The notes beneath the pieces are model-generated. The model had not been told where the DNA came from and searched no databases. It saw only the letters and a program-made list of their open reading frames with translations. The translations under genes and the position numbers were made by a program. Of a stretch of DNA of 64,000 bases, positions 42,573 to 51,721 are shown one piece after another; position 1 is the first letter of the stretch; every line of letters begins with the position of its first letter. Source of the stretch: JAIBJN01 sp963825255 (GTDB lineage: Bacteria; Actinomycetota; Thermoleophilia; Gaiellales; Gaiellaceae); the NCBI GenBank assembly GCA_963825255.1, contig CAWGSF010000003.1, positions 1 to 64,000 of the forward strand, written 5' to 3'.

Positions 42573-43806
42573 TCAGCCGGGCCGCTGAAGTGGCGCCAGG
42601 TAGGCCTGATGCCGCCAGCGCGCCGAGGCGAGACCGAGTCGCCCGAGGAGAAGCCCGAGTGAGGAGAGGAAGAGGGCCAGGGCCGCCACCACGGCGAGGA
42701 CGAGCCCGGTCGAGACCGGAGCGCCCCCTCCGCCTGCCGGAGCCGGCAGTGCCGGCAGCGGGAGCTGCGGCTGTGGCCCGTTCGAATCTTTTGGCTGATT
42801 TGCAGGGGTTTGGACGAAACTGGACGAAACCGGGGCGGCGATTCCAGGGGTGATCGGCTCCCAGTCGAGCACCTCACCCCGCTCTCCGGTCGTGCCGGGG
42901 TCGGGCCCGCGGCGTGTCGCCGAGCGCGTCGCGTGCCCGGCCGCCCCCCGAGCCTCGCCGGGCGCTGCGGCACGCCCGTCGAAGCGCGGGAGGGGCCAGA
43001 CGACCGGTGCGAGAACCCAGCCGGGCACGGTGGGAAGAGGCCTCAGATCGGCGGCCAGGGATTCCCAGACCCACGCGAGGTCGGGGAAGCCGCCGAGGAG
43101 AGCCTCGAGGTCGACGCCGGAAACCACCCGAAGCGGGTGGATTCGGCGGGGAGAGGGAGGCGGCGTTGGGGTGCGCCGGGGCCGGCGGAAGGCAGCCGGC
43201 CCTGCTGCCCGAGCCCGCCTGCGACCCGAGCGCTCCCTGGCTCGTCGCGGCGGTGTTCGAGGCGTTCGCCCCTGCGCTGTTCCCGTTCGTCTGCACGATG
43301 ACCGGGCTCGCGCCGGGACTGTCCTTCACGACCTGCACGGCGATGTTCACCGGGTTCGCCTGCGCGGCCTGTGCCTGCGCCCCGGCCCCCTGAACAGTCG
43401 TGCCGGCCTGCTGCACCCCCTGGGCGCTGCTACCGCCGCCTCCACCCCCGCCGGACTGGGCTGCATGCGAGTTCTGGGTCCGTCGAGCTCTGGTTCGACG
43501 CATGCGCCGAGGACGAGTTGGAGTTGCTCTGCACGATCACGGGGCTCGCGCCGGGACTGTTGACGATGATCTGGACCGCGATGTTGACCGGGTTCTTCTG
43601 GGTGGCGTTGGCCTCCGCCACGCGCGCCCTGCGCCGTCTGGCTCGCCTGCTGCGTGGCCTGGCTAGCCTGCTGGGCAGGCTAGCCCGAGCACCCCCTGAA
43701 TCGAGCCTCCCGAAGGCACGGCTGGGTTCGACGCCACCGCCGTTCCCGCGAGCGCAAGAGCACTCGTGAGTACCGCTGCCAGGACCGCCGCCGGACGTCT
43801 GGTCAC
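42573..43806 (-). CDS. Secreted repeat protein with C-terminal membrane anchor, several frameshifts
   Basis: GTG 43806 starts a signal peptide (RRPAAVLAAVLTSALALAG then TAVASNPAVP). The joined reading is SIQGVLGLA, QQASQATQQASQTAQGA (frame change near 43690), ANATQKNPVNIAVQI, VNSPGASPVIVQSNSNSSS (change near 43640), then after a change near 43465 HAAQSGGGGGGG, a second NPVNIAVQVVKDSPGASPV, IVQTNGNSAGANASN, and after about 43115 a Pro-rich part and a membrane helix (LVLAVVAALALFLSSLGLL) close to the C-terminus. Two NPVNIAVQ units resemble the 'NVPVTIAGG' unit of the next gene. The four breaks make the exact protein uncertain. Confidence 0.6.
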
Positions 43807-44250
43807 GGATCCGCATAACACCGCCGTCCCGGAGTCCTACCGAATTTCGGCCCCAATGAGAAGGCGAAATCGTCCTGTATTTCGGCCTTTCGGACGAAAC
43901 GGAAATGCCGGCGTATTTCTCGTTCTGGACGCTGCGGCGGAGAGCGGCCACGAAGCCGCATGGGGAGCAGGAGCAGGGCATTTCAATTCGATTGGACGAA
44001 AGGTCGCGGCGTCAGAGGCCGCGACGGACTGCTCGGCGAACCCAACCGGGGACCAGGGACCCTGGACGGTCGAAGAGGCTTGTCGATCCGACCTTGAATC
44101 CTGGGCCGGAACGAGCGAAGATCGCGGGTGTCCCGTCGCTCCAGCGGCGAGTACGGGCCAAAGGGGTTCACCAGATGATTCTGCGCGGCCCAGTGCGATC
44201 GTTCTCGACGGCGCGCGAGGCGCTAGCGTCGGCAGGCCGCGTTCCGGGGT
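43807..44250. other. 444-base intergenic region with lower GC
   Basis: This gap between the divergent repeat protein gene and the winged-helix gene is locally AT-richer than its surroundings. The motif ATTTCGGCC occurs at least twice (about 43848 and 43879) and GGACGAAA occurs twice (near 43893 and 43996). It probably holds the promoters for both transcription units. No gene or RNA could be recognised. Confidence 0.4.
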
Positions 44251-45324
44251 GTGCGAGGTGCGGTCGTGGATGACCTCGACGACCTGCGGCCCGTCCTCAA
44301 GCCCGCGCAGGAGCATGTGCTCGCCACGCTCACAGGCGGCGACGAGGAGTACTTCGGACGGGCCGACTACGAGGCGATCGCCCACGTCAGCAGGTCGCAG
44401 GCGGCCTACGACCTCGCCGACCTCGTCAAGCTCGGGCTCGTCGAGCGGGTCGGCTCCGGACGCGGGACCCGGTACCGCATCGTCCCCGCCCGCGGCGGAC
44501 GGCGCCGCAAGTGGACGCCCGAGCGAATCCGGGACGAGCTCGAGGAGTTCTGCGACGAGATCGGCGGGTGGCCGCGGGCGGCCGAGTTCAAGGAGACGGG
44601 CCGCGGCGACCTCTACCTCGCGGCCAGCCGCTACGGGGGCATCGACCACTGGGCCGAGGAGCTCGGCTTCGGCGAGCCCGAGCCTCCGCTCGCCGACGCC
44701 GCGTCGCCGCCCCGGTCCCGCCTCGGCAGGGTGGCCCGCACGACGAGAGCCCTCGCGCTCGCGGCCCTCCTCGCGTTCGGGCTCGGGCTCCTCTCGGGAA
44801 GCCTGACCCCGGCCGACCGGTCGCCGATCGCCGCCAAGGCGCCGATGCGGACGTCGTCCGACGCGGCCTCCGGCGGTCTCGTCGCCGAGCACCAGGCGCC
44901 GACTCCGGGGATCGGGCTGCGGCTCGCCGCCGTCGGCGGCTCTTCCTGGGTGTCAGTGCGTCGCGGCTCCGGCGACGGGAAGGTCGTCTGGCAGGGCACC
45001 CTCGCCAAGGGAAAGGCGCTCCAGCTGCACGGCCGGCGCCTCTGGCTCCGGCTCGGCGCCCCGGAGAACCTCAACGCGCGCCTCGACGGGAAGCGGGCGG
45101 GGCTTCCCGAAGGCCCCAGCACCCTGGTGGCGACGCGGTCGGGCCTTCGCGTCGTCAGCTCGCCCCCGCCGCCGCCGCCGACGACGATCCTCGTCGACGC
45201 GCCCGCGAGCACGCCGGTCGTGACGGTCGCCGCTGCGTCGTCACCAGCGCCGACGGGCAACGCCGCGCCCTCCCCCGACCCCCCGCCCGGCAGCGGCGGC
45301 CCGGCCCCCGACCCGCAGCCATGA
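44251..45324 (+). CDS. Winged-helix protein with membrane helix and RodZ-like (DUF4115) domain
   Basis: A 357-residue protein with an unusual architecture. Residues ~10-75 form a winged helix (EHVLATLTGGDEEYFGRADY, EAIAHVSRSQAAYDLADLV). A region ending in a conserved CDEIGGWPRAAEF/GDLYLAASRYGGIDHWAEEL-type helix repeat follows. A single membrane helix (ALALAALLAFGLGLLSG) is near 165-182. Outside the membrane a DUF4115-like domain (SSWVSVRRGSGDGKVVWQGT, GKALQLHGRRLWLRLGAPEN) resembles the C-terminus of RodZ, then a Pro-rich tail. It may link an outer signal to DNA binding. GTG 44266 is an alternative start. Confidence 0.7.
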   Translation: MRGAVVDDLDDLRPVLKPAQEHVLATLTGGDEEYFGRADYEAIAHVSRSQAAYDLADLVKLGLVERVGSGRGTRYRIVPARGGRRRKWTPERIRDELEEFCDEIGGWPRAAEFKETGRGDLYLAASRYGGIDHWAEELGFGEPEPPLADAASPPRSRLGRVARTTRALALAALLAFGLGLLSGSLTPADRSPIAAKAPMRTSSDAASGGLVAEHQAPTPGIGLRLAAVGGSSWVSVRRGSGDGKVVWQGTLAKGKALQLHGRRLWLRLGAPENLNARLDGKRAGLPEGPSTLVATRSGLRVVSSPPPPPPTTILVDAPASTPVVTVAAASSPAPTGNAAPSPDPPPGSGGPAPDPQP

Positions 45325-45335
45325 CGCGGGTGCCG

Positions 45336-45364
45336 TTGACAGCCGGTCGGGCCGGTTGTACCGT
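45336..45364 (+). promoter_or_regulatory. Sigma-70-type promoter of the Ig-like protein gene
   Basis: TTGACA (45336-45341), a 17-base spacer and TACCGT (45359-45364). The transcript would start near 45371, about 30 bases before GTG 45401, leaving a short leader. Confidence 0.6.
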
Positions 45365-45400
45365 CGAGCGTGCAACGAACGTAACGAAGGGTGGCGCTCC

Positions 45401-46535
45401 GTGACGGCGGAGTCTCATTCGTTACTGCGGCGTTTGCGGCGGCCTCGGGGTCTCGTGGCGGCGGGAGCGCTCATGCTCGCTGCGGCCGTCGTCGCCGGAG
45501 CGCCAGCGGCGGACCCCAGCGACACGACGCCGCCGGTGATCACTCCGACGATCACGGGCACCAAGGGCGCCAACGGCTGGTACACGAGCGACGTCGACGG
45601 TCAGCTGGCTCGTCACCGACCCCGAGTCGATCGTCACCGACGCGGACTGCCAGCTCGTGACGACCGTTCGGTTCGAGACCACGGGCACCGACGTGAGGTG
45701 CGAGGCGACGAGCGACGGTGGCACCGGCGTGTACACCGTCGTGATCAAGCTCGACAAGACAGAGCCTGATGTGACCTTCGCTCCTGCCCGGTCGGCCGAT
45801 GCCAACGGCTGGTACAACCACGCCCTCGATTTCGCAGCGACCTCCTCGGAGGACATCTCGGCGCCGGCGACGTGCGCACCCGTTCCCGAGTACAGCGGCC
45901 CCGATCGGGCCGGCGCAACGGTCTCCGTCGAGTGCAGCAACCGCGCCGGTCTCAAGACCACGAGACAGGCGACCTTCGACTACGACGACACGAAGCCAAG
46001 CGTCAAGGCTGTCCCCGCGCGCCGGCCGGACCGCTACGGCTGGTACTCGCGCGCCGTCCGCATCAGCTTCGCCGGCCAGGACGCCGTGTCGCACGTCGCG
46101 GGCTGCTCGTCCCAGATGTACGGGCACCCCAACTCGGCCAGAGCGGCCGTGACCGGGTGGTGCGAGGATCGGGCGGGGAACCGGGCGACGAAGACCTACA
46201 GGTTCAGGTTCGCGAGCCCACTTCTCCAGCCGCGCAAGGGCATGCGCGTCTCCTCTCCCCCGCTTCTCGACTGGGTCGGCGTGCCGAGAGCGCGCGGCTA
46301 CAACGTCCAGATATGGCACGACGGGCACAAGATCCTCAGCCGGTGGCCGGCCTCGAGCCAACTCAAGCTCGACGGGAACTGGCAGTACCAGGGGCGTTTG
46401 TGCCGACTCGCGCGCGGCGAGAGCTACACCTGGTACGTCTGGCCTAGGTTCAAGCGCGGCTACGGGAAGCTGCTCGGTAGCAGCCGCTTCGCCTACGTCC
46501 GGGGCTCGTCCCGGGCGATCGCCGGCCTCTCCTAG
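45401..46535 (+). CDS. Secreted protein with Ig-like repeats, frameshifted
   Basis: From GTG 45401 a signal peptide (RGLVAAGALMLAAAVVAGAPA) leads into TTPPVITPTITGTKGANGWYT. The frame then changes near 45597 and continues VSWLVTDPESIVTDADCQL. Later repeats are KTEPDVTFAPARSADANGWY and KPSVKAVPARRPDRYGWY, so a ~70-residue Ig-like unit with N-G-W-Y occurs three times. The last ~90 residues form a different domain (LLDWVGVPRARGYNVQIWHD, YTWYVWPRF) resembling fibronectin-type III. It is likely a secreted or wall-bound adhesion-type protein. Confidence 0.7.
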
Positions 46536-46586
46536 AGCCCGGCGGGCCGGTCGTGGACGCCTGACTGCGTGCCTCGGCGCACAACG

Positions 46587-46616
46587 TTGACAGTCCGAGG
46601 CGATGCCCCTTAGCCT
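46587..46616 (+). promoter_or_regulatory. Consensus promoter with leaderless start for the peroxidase gene
   Basis: TTGACA (46587-46592), an 18-base spacer and TAGCCT (46611-46616), followed eight bases later by ATG 46625. The transcript would begin at or beside the start codon. Confidence 0.7.
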
Positions 46617-46624
46617 GCGCGCCC

Positions 46625-48759
46625 ATGACCTCGAGGTCGCCCGTCGAGGTCCGGGAGCCGATCAGCCCCGAACTGGTGCTGGTGGCGCCCCCAGACGTCG
46701 CTCGTGCTGAGCGCGAGCGCCTTGCCGAGCAGTCGTTTCCGGCGCCTCGGAGGTTCCGCCGAGCCCCGGCGTTCGCCGTTGCCGGCGGGGCCTTCGCGCT
46801 GCCGATGCCCGTTTCGCGCCCCCGGCGTCGATCGTGGCTGCGCTGGCTTCTCGCGGTCGCGGTGCTCGCGCTCGCCGCGGTCGCCGTCAGCATCCCGTTC
46901 ACGTCGATCGACATCCCACGGGGCGGCGGCATCGAGTGGCGGTCGCTGAGCGGGAGCGGGAACAACACGGCGAACCCGACCTGGGGCGAGGGCGACCGGC
47001 CGTACCTGCGGCTGGCGTCCTTCGCCTACGCGGACGGGATCGCGAAGATGGAGACCGGGCCGTCGCCGCGCTACATCAGCAACCGCATCTTCAACGACGT
47101 CGGCCAGAACCTCTTCTCGGAGAACGGCGTCTCGCAGTGGGGCTGGGTGTGGGGGCAGTTCCTCGACCACAGCTTCGGTCTCCGGAACGAGACGCCCGGC
47201 GAGAAGGCGCCCATCCCGTTCTCCGCGAAGGACCCGCTCGAACGGTTCACGAACGACCTCGGCGCGATCGACTTCGCGCGCACGCCCGCCGCGCCCGGCA
47301 CCGGCGACGGCACGCCGAGGGAGCAGATCAACACCGTCCCGAGCTACATCGACGCCTACGCCGTGTACGGCGACACGGACTCCCGGCTCGAGTGGCTTCG
47401 CGACGGGCCCGGTCGACGGGGACCTCGCGGACAACAGCGCCACGCTCCTCCTCCCCGGCGGCTACCTGCCGCACACGACCGCTCGGGACGCGCCGCGCGC
47501 CGGCGATGGACCTCATGGGCCCGCTCCAGGGACACCGCGAGAACGCGGTCGTCGCCGGAGACGTACGCGCCAACGAGAACATCGCGCTCACCGCCACGCA
47601 CACGCTCTTCGCGCGCGAGCACAACAGGCTCGTCGGGCTCCTCCCCACCTCGCTCTCCGAGGAGGAGCGATTCCAGATCGCCCGTCGCGTCGTCGGAGCG
47701 GAGCAGCAGTACATCACGTACCACGAGTTCCTCCCGGCACTGGGCATCTTCCTCCCCCGGTACACGGGGTACGACCCGGACGTCGACCCGACGCTCTCGA
47801 ACGAGTTCGCGACCGCCGGCTACCGGGTGCACAGCATGATCCACGGCGAGTTCGAGCCGACCGTGCCGGCGAGCACGTACACGCGCAAGGAGGTCGAGGC
47901 GTTCGAGCAGGCGGGGATCGAGGTCGAGCGAGCCGGAGGCGACGTCACGCTCGTGATCCCTCTCGGCCTCGCGTTCGGGAACCCGGACCTGCTCCCGGCG
48001 GTGGGGCTCGGGCCGCTCCTCAAGGGCCTCGGCGCCGAGCGCCAGTACCGCAACGACGAGCAGATCGACGAGTCGCTGCGGAGCATCCTCTTCCAGATCC
48101 CGAAGCCCGGAAGCCGCGATCCGGGCGCCTGCGCCACGCCGACCGTCCAGCCAGGCTGCTTCTCGGTCGTCCAGGACCTCGGCGCGATCGACATCCAGCG
48201 CGGCCGCGACCACGGCATCCCGCACTACAACCAGCTCCGCACCGCGTACGGCCTGGCGCCGAAGAGCTCGTACACGGCCATCACCGGCGAGTCGACGGAG
48301 CAGTTCCCGCGTGACGGCCAGATCGACCGACGCGACCCGATCGACGACCCGAGCATCCTCAACTTCACGAAGCTCACGGACAAGGACGGGAAGGTCATCG
48401 CCCCCGGGAGCGACGAGGCGGGCGAGGACGTCGTCACCGGGATCCGCAGGACGACGCTCGCCGCGCGACTGAGGGGCATCTACGGCGCCGGGAACGTCGA
48501 CAAGGTCGACGCGTTCGTCGGGATGCTGTCCGAGCCGCACGTCCGCGGGACGGAGTTCGGCGAGCTCCAGCTCGCCATCTGGACGAGGCAGTTCGCGGCC
48601 CTGCGAGACGGGGACCGGTTCTTCTACCTGAACGACCCCGAGCTCGACACGATCAGGGAGAAGTACGGGATCGACTACCGCCAGACGCTCGCGGACGTCA
48701 TCGAGATGAACACCGGCGAGTCGGTGGCGCCGAACGTCTTCAAGGTGTCGGGCGCCTGA
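46625..48759 (+). CDS. Animal-type haem peroxidase with N-terminal membrane segment, frameshifted
   Basis: The protein opens with ~70 cytoplasmic residues, a membrane helix (WLRWLLAVAVLALAAVAVSI), and then the peroxidase fold: NRIFNDVGQNLFSENGVSQW, WGWVWGQFLDHSFGL with the distal His, NTVPSYIDAYAVYG. Two frame changes near 47410 and 47500 bridge LLLPGGYLPHT to AMDLMGPLQGHRENAVVAGD and TATHTLFAREHNRLVGLLP, with the catalytic Arg-Glu. The proximal His is probably in GYRVHSMIHGEF; RGRDHGIPHYN is also typical. Such enzymes oxidise halides or phenols outside the cell. About 710 residues. Confidence 0.85.
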
Positions 48760-48775
48760 TCGAGGCTCGCACCCG

Positions 48776-49330
48776 ATGGCCCTCACCCAGTACTACACGG
48801 CGACGACGCTCGACGGCTACATCGCCGATCCGGACAACTCCCTGGAGTGGCTGTTCCACCGCGCCCGCGAGGACGACGGGCCGTTGAGCTACGAGCGGTT
48901 CATCGCCGACGTCGGCGCCATCGTCATGGGCTCGACGACGTACGAGTGGATCCTCGACCACGAGTTCGCGGGCAAGGACCCCTCGGAGTGGCGCTGGCCG
49001 TACGACGTCCCCTCCTGGGTCTTCACGCACCGGCAGCTGCCGGTCGTCCCGGGCGCGCAGATCGAGTTCGCCAGCGGCGACGTCGGGCCCGTGCACGCGG
49101 ACATGGTCGCCGCGGCCGGCGGCAGGAACGTCTGGGTCGTCGGCGGCGGGGACCTCGCCGGCCAGTTCGCCGACGCCGGCCTCCTCGACGAGGTCCTCGT
49201 GACGATCGCCCCGGTCACGCTGGGCGCGGGCGCCCCCCTTCTCTCCCGGCACGTCGAGCTGCGCCTTGAAGAGCTGGGACGCAACGGGGACTTCGCCTGC
49301 GCGAGGTTCTCGGTGGTCCGCGCGTCCTGA
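48776..49330 (+). CDS. Dihydrofolate reductase-family (RibD C-terminal-like) protein
   Basis: A 184-residue protein with TQYYTATTLDGYIADPDNSL, AIVMGSTTYEWILDHE, VVTHRQLPV-type text (WVFTHRQLPVVPGAQ), NVWVVGGGDLAGQFADAGLLDE and VTIAPVTLGAGAPLLS. This is the NADPH-binding reductase fold shared by RibD C-termini and actinobacterial paralogues of dihydrofolate reductase. The substrate is unknown. It lies 16 bases after the peroxidase gene on the same strand. Confidence 0.87.
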   Translation: MALTQYYTATTLDGYIADPDNSLEWLFHRAREDDGPLSYERFIADVGAIVMGSTTYEWILDHEFAGKDPSEWRWPYDVPSWVFTHRQLPVVPGAQIEFASGDVGPVHADMVAAAGGRNVWVVGGGDLAGQFADAGLLDEVLVTIAPVTLGAGAPLLSRHVELRLEELGRNGDFACARFSVVRAS

Positions 49331-49596
49331 CCGCGCCGGCTCACGGGAGGTAGTACCACGGACCCGAAACCCAAGGTCTCGCCCAGCCAGCGAGGCACGA
49401 GCTCGTCGAGCGCCTCATCCAGACCGCTGGGGTCGATGTCGACACAACCGAGCAGCTCGGTCTCGCCATCGTGCAGCACGGCGTAGTTGAACGTCTCCCG
49501 AGCGGCGATCTCACATAGCTCCGTGAGCGAGTTTCCGAGACGTTTGGCCGCCTCGGACGAGGTCCTCGCGCTCGGGCGACTGCGCTGCGGTCGGTC
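49331..49596 (-). pseudogene. Protein-coding fragment, possibly acetyltransferase-like
   Basis: On the minus strand one frame reads SSEAAKRLGNSLTELCEIAA, then FNYAVLHDGETELLGCVDID and LDEALDELVPRWLGETLGFG, which is protein-like. No start codon or ribosome site precedes it, and no stop follows before it runs into the neighbouring gene. It could be the remains of a GNAT-type or similar gene, broken at both ends. I could not identify a closer family. Confidence 0.35.
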
Positions 49597-50805
49597 TTAG
49601 CCGGGACCCCCTTCCAGCCGGAACAGCTCCCGGGCGGCGAATGCGGTGTCGGCAAAGTCCGAGAAGACCCCGTCGACGCCGAGCTCGTAGAACAGCAGGT
49701 ACTCGTTGACCGGGTTGCCCTCGTAGTCACTAGCCAGCCGGCGCTGCTCGTTCCGGAACGTCCACGTGTGGATCAGCAGGCCGTGGTCGTGGGCCCGCTC
49801 GACGAGATCGGTCGGCGGGAGCAGCTCCCGGTCGGTCTCGTTGACGAGACCGTCGCCGTTCGCGTCGGCGACCGTCCCGTCCGGGTTCAGAGCGATGGCG
49901 CGCGAGCTGACGATGTACGGCTTCCAAGGGCCGATGCCGTCGGCGTAGGTGCTGATCTCCTCGAGCCCCTCGTCGGTGGTGAAGTAGCCGAAGGTGCGGC
50001 TCTGGAGCTCCGGGTCGCCCGAGACGGTCCAGTCGTAGGGCCGGTCGAAGGGCGGCGCGTACGTGATCGTGCCGTCGGGCGCGACGTCGTTCGCGTCCAC
50101 GAGTTGGACGAGGCGCACCGGGGTGAGGCGGTTCAGCAGCTTCAGGTTCGACTGCTCGAAGGACTGGATGAACACCGGCGAGTTGCGGTGGTTCCAGTCG
50201 GCCCGCTTCAGCACCTTCACGAGTCGACGCTCGAGCGGCAGCCCGAGGTCAGCGTGGTAGGTCGGGTGCTTCGTCTCGGGATAGACACCGATCGGGCGGT
50301 GGACCTGCTTCGACATGCGCTTCGCCAGGGAGATGACCTCGCTCAGCGTGGGGATCTCGAAGCGGCCGTTGAACTGCTGCGGTCGCTCGACCAACGGCTG
50401 GACGGCGCGCAAGGTCTTGATCTCGGCCAGCGTGAAATCGGACGCGAAGAAGCCGGTCTCGGTCACGCCGTCGACGACCTTGGTCGTTTCGCGGTCTGCG
50501 AACTCCGGATGGCTCCGCACGTCGGTGGTCGTGGTGATGTTCGGCTCGTGCCGGGCGATCAAGTGCCCGTCCTTCGTGGCCACCAGGTCCGGCTCGATGT
50601 AGTCGGCGCCCAGCTTGATCGCCAACGCGTACCCCTCCAGCGTGTGGTCGGGCAGGTAGCCGGCCGCGCCGCGGTGCCCGATCACGAGAGGAGACTGCTC
50701 GCGCGCACCGCCGCTGCCGCCGAGCGCCCACACGGCTGGGACCGCGAGGAGCAGCAACACCATCCCGACGGTTGCCGCAATCCAGCTTCTGCGTCGTGTT
50801 CTCAT
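49597..50805 (-). CDS. Glycerophosphodiester phosphodiesterase (secreted)
   Basis: ATG 50805 has GGGGGAGG upstream. A signal peptide or anchor (SWIAATVGMVLLLLAVPAVWALG) precedes the GDPD barrel: LVIGHRGAAGYLPDHTLEGY (HRG and the Glu region), YIEPDLVATKDGHLIARHEP, then VYPETKHPTYHADLG, FIQSFEQSNLKLLN and VFSDFADTAFAA. An EF-hand-like loop DANGDGLVNETDREL may bind calcium. It cleaves glycerophosphodiesters to glycerol-3-phosphate and an alcohol outside the cell. 402 residues; the length is longer than minimal GDPDs because of an inserted loop. Confidence 0.92.
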   Translation of the reverse strand: MRTRRRSWIAATVGMVLLLLAVPAVWALGGSGGAREQSPLVIGHRGAAGYLPDHTLEGYALAIKLGADYIEPDLVATKDGHLIARHEPNITTTTDVRSHPEFADRETTKVVDGVTETGFFASDFTLAEIKTLRAVQPLVERPQQFNGRFEIPTLSEVISLAKRMSKQVHRPIGVYPETKHPTYHADLGLPLERRLVKVLKRADWNHRNSPVFIQSFEQSNLKLLNRLTPVRLVQLVDANDVAPDGTITYAPPFDRPYDWTVSGDPELQSRTFGYFTTDEGLEEISTYADGIGPWKPYIVSSRAIALNPDGTVADANGDGLVNETDRELLPPTDLVERAHDHGLLIHTWTFRNEQRRLASDYEGNPVNEYLLFYELGVDGVFSDFADTAFAARELFRLEGGPG

Positions 50806-50920
50806 GGATGACCTCCCCCGACTCAGGTGTGGCGCGAACCTACCCGTCTGAACTCGGTTGACGCAAGCGTCGATGCTGGTTCGTCGACATGACTCGGCCC
50901 TCTCTGCGATAGTCCCGCCG

Positions 50921-51208
50921 ATGTGTTGCCTGGTACTGACGGCGGGTCTCATCGGGCCGCGAGTCGCCCTCCTCGTCTGGTGGATCTTCGGCGACCGCGT
51001 CGAGCTCGCATTCGACTCCTGGATCTGGCCGCTGCTCGGTCTTCTCCTCCTGCCGTGGACGACGCTCGCGTACCTGATCGTCTGGTCGCCGATCGTCGGC
51101 GTCGACGGAATCGAGTGGATCGTCGTCGCGCTCGGGTTCGCGGCCGACGTGCTGACCTATTCCGGCCGCGCCGCGGCCTCCCGCTACGAGACCTCACGCG
51201 GCTACTAG
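50921..51208 (+). CDS. Small membrane protein (95 aa)
   Basis: From ATG 50921 two or three hydrophobic segments are evident: LVLTAGLIGPRVALLVWWIFG, WIWPLLGLLLLPWTTLAYLIVW, and IEWIVVALGFAADVLTYSG. The C-terminus is charged (RAAASRYETSRGY). Nothing identifies a function. TGCGATAGT lies seven bases before the ATG and may be the -10 of a leaderless transcript. Confidence 0.6.
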   Translation: MCCLVLTAGLIGPRVALLVWWIFGDRVELAFDSWIWPLLGLLLLPWTTLAYLIVWSPIVGVDGIEWIVVALGFAADVLTYSGRAAASRYETSRGY

Positions 51209-51439
51209 CCTTCCGGCGCGACGGGCCCGAGGAGTAAGCGGGGCCGGGGCGTTATGCGCCAGGCATGCGGGGTCGGGTCCATGACCCGTGCGGCCAGTAC
51301 GCCCCGGCCACTCGGGTCGTACCCGTGAGACTTCTTCAAGGCCGGGACTGGCGGGGGGCACACTCGCCCGCGTGACCCTTCTCCGTACTCTCGCGAATTC
51401 GATCAGTTCCGACGTGTCGAGGGTGAGGCGCTCACTCAT
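51194..51439 (-). CDS. Doubtful short reading frame (81 aa)
   Basis: ATG 51439 has TAGCGT five bases upstream, like the leaderless genes here, and begins MSERLTLDTSELIEFARVRR. Beyond about residue 40 the sequence becomes Pro/Arg/Gly-rich and crosses the hairpin region at 51242-51325. The first 40 residues may be the intact start of a gene whose rest is lost. Confidence 0.25.
   Translation of the reverse strand: MSERLTLDTSELIEFARVRRRVTRASVPPASPGLEEVSRVRPEWPGRTGRTGHGPDPACLAHNAPAPLTPRARRAGRLVAA
51242..51325. repeat. Two adjacent hairpins, one with a perfect 11-bp outer stem
   Basis: The first hairpin spans 51242-51309 with the stem GGCCGGGGCGT / ACGCCCCGGCC and an inner CGGGTC-cat-GACCCG stem. 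A second small hairpin, CGGGT-cgt-ACCCG, follows at 51313-51325. They could be a terminator for the small membrane protein gene, a small structured RNA or a mobile-element remnant. Confidence 0.45.
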
Positions 51440-51454
51440 CGGCCACGCTAGCCC

Positions 51455-51721
51455 TTAGGGGTGCTTCGGGAGCCGCTCCCTGATCAGCGCCTCGAGCTCG
51501 CGCACCTGGCCGGGCGGAAGCTCTCGATCGGCATCGTCCAGGAATCCAGTGAGGCGCTCGGTGAGTCCTTGCACCGGCGAGTTGGCGACCATCGGGAGCC
51601 AGTCCCCATGCCGTTGCTCAATTGCGGAGCGAAGCCGATCGCGCTCCCCGTCGTCAAGCCGCTCGTCCGCGAGATCGAGCAGCCTCTCCGTTTGCGCGCG
51701 GAAGTCTTCGAGTTCGGCCAT
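51455..51721 (-). CDS. Hypothetical acidic helical protein (88 aa)
   Basis: ATG 51721 starts MAELEDFRAQTERLLDLADE, followed by RDRLRSAIEQRHGDWLPMV and LTERLTGFLDDADRELPPG. The protein is helical and acidic with no membrane segment. The codon use is like that of the true genes here. It is the only likely intact gene in a sparsely coded stretch. No family was recognised. Confidence 0.5.
   Translation of the reverse strand: MAELEDFRAQTERLLDLADERLDDGERDRLRSAIEQRHGDWLPMVANSPVQGLTERLTGFLDDADRELPPGQVRELEALIRERLPKHP

Noticed and set aside
43807..44250. Possible CRISPR or riboswitch in the low-GC gap
   Set aside because: Only two copies of short motifs occur, with no regular spacing, spacers or conserved aptamer.
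49341..49730. 129-residue frame on the minus strand
   Set aside because: It is Ser/Arg/Pro-rich, an off-frame reading of the phosphodiesterase end and the gap; the better protein-like frame is the fragment listed.
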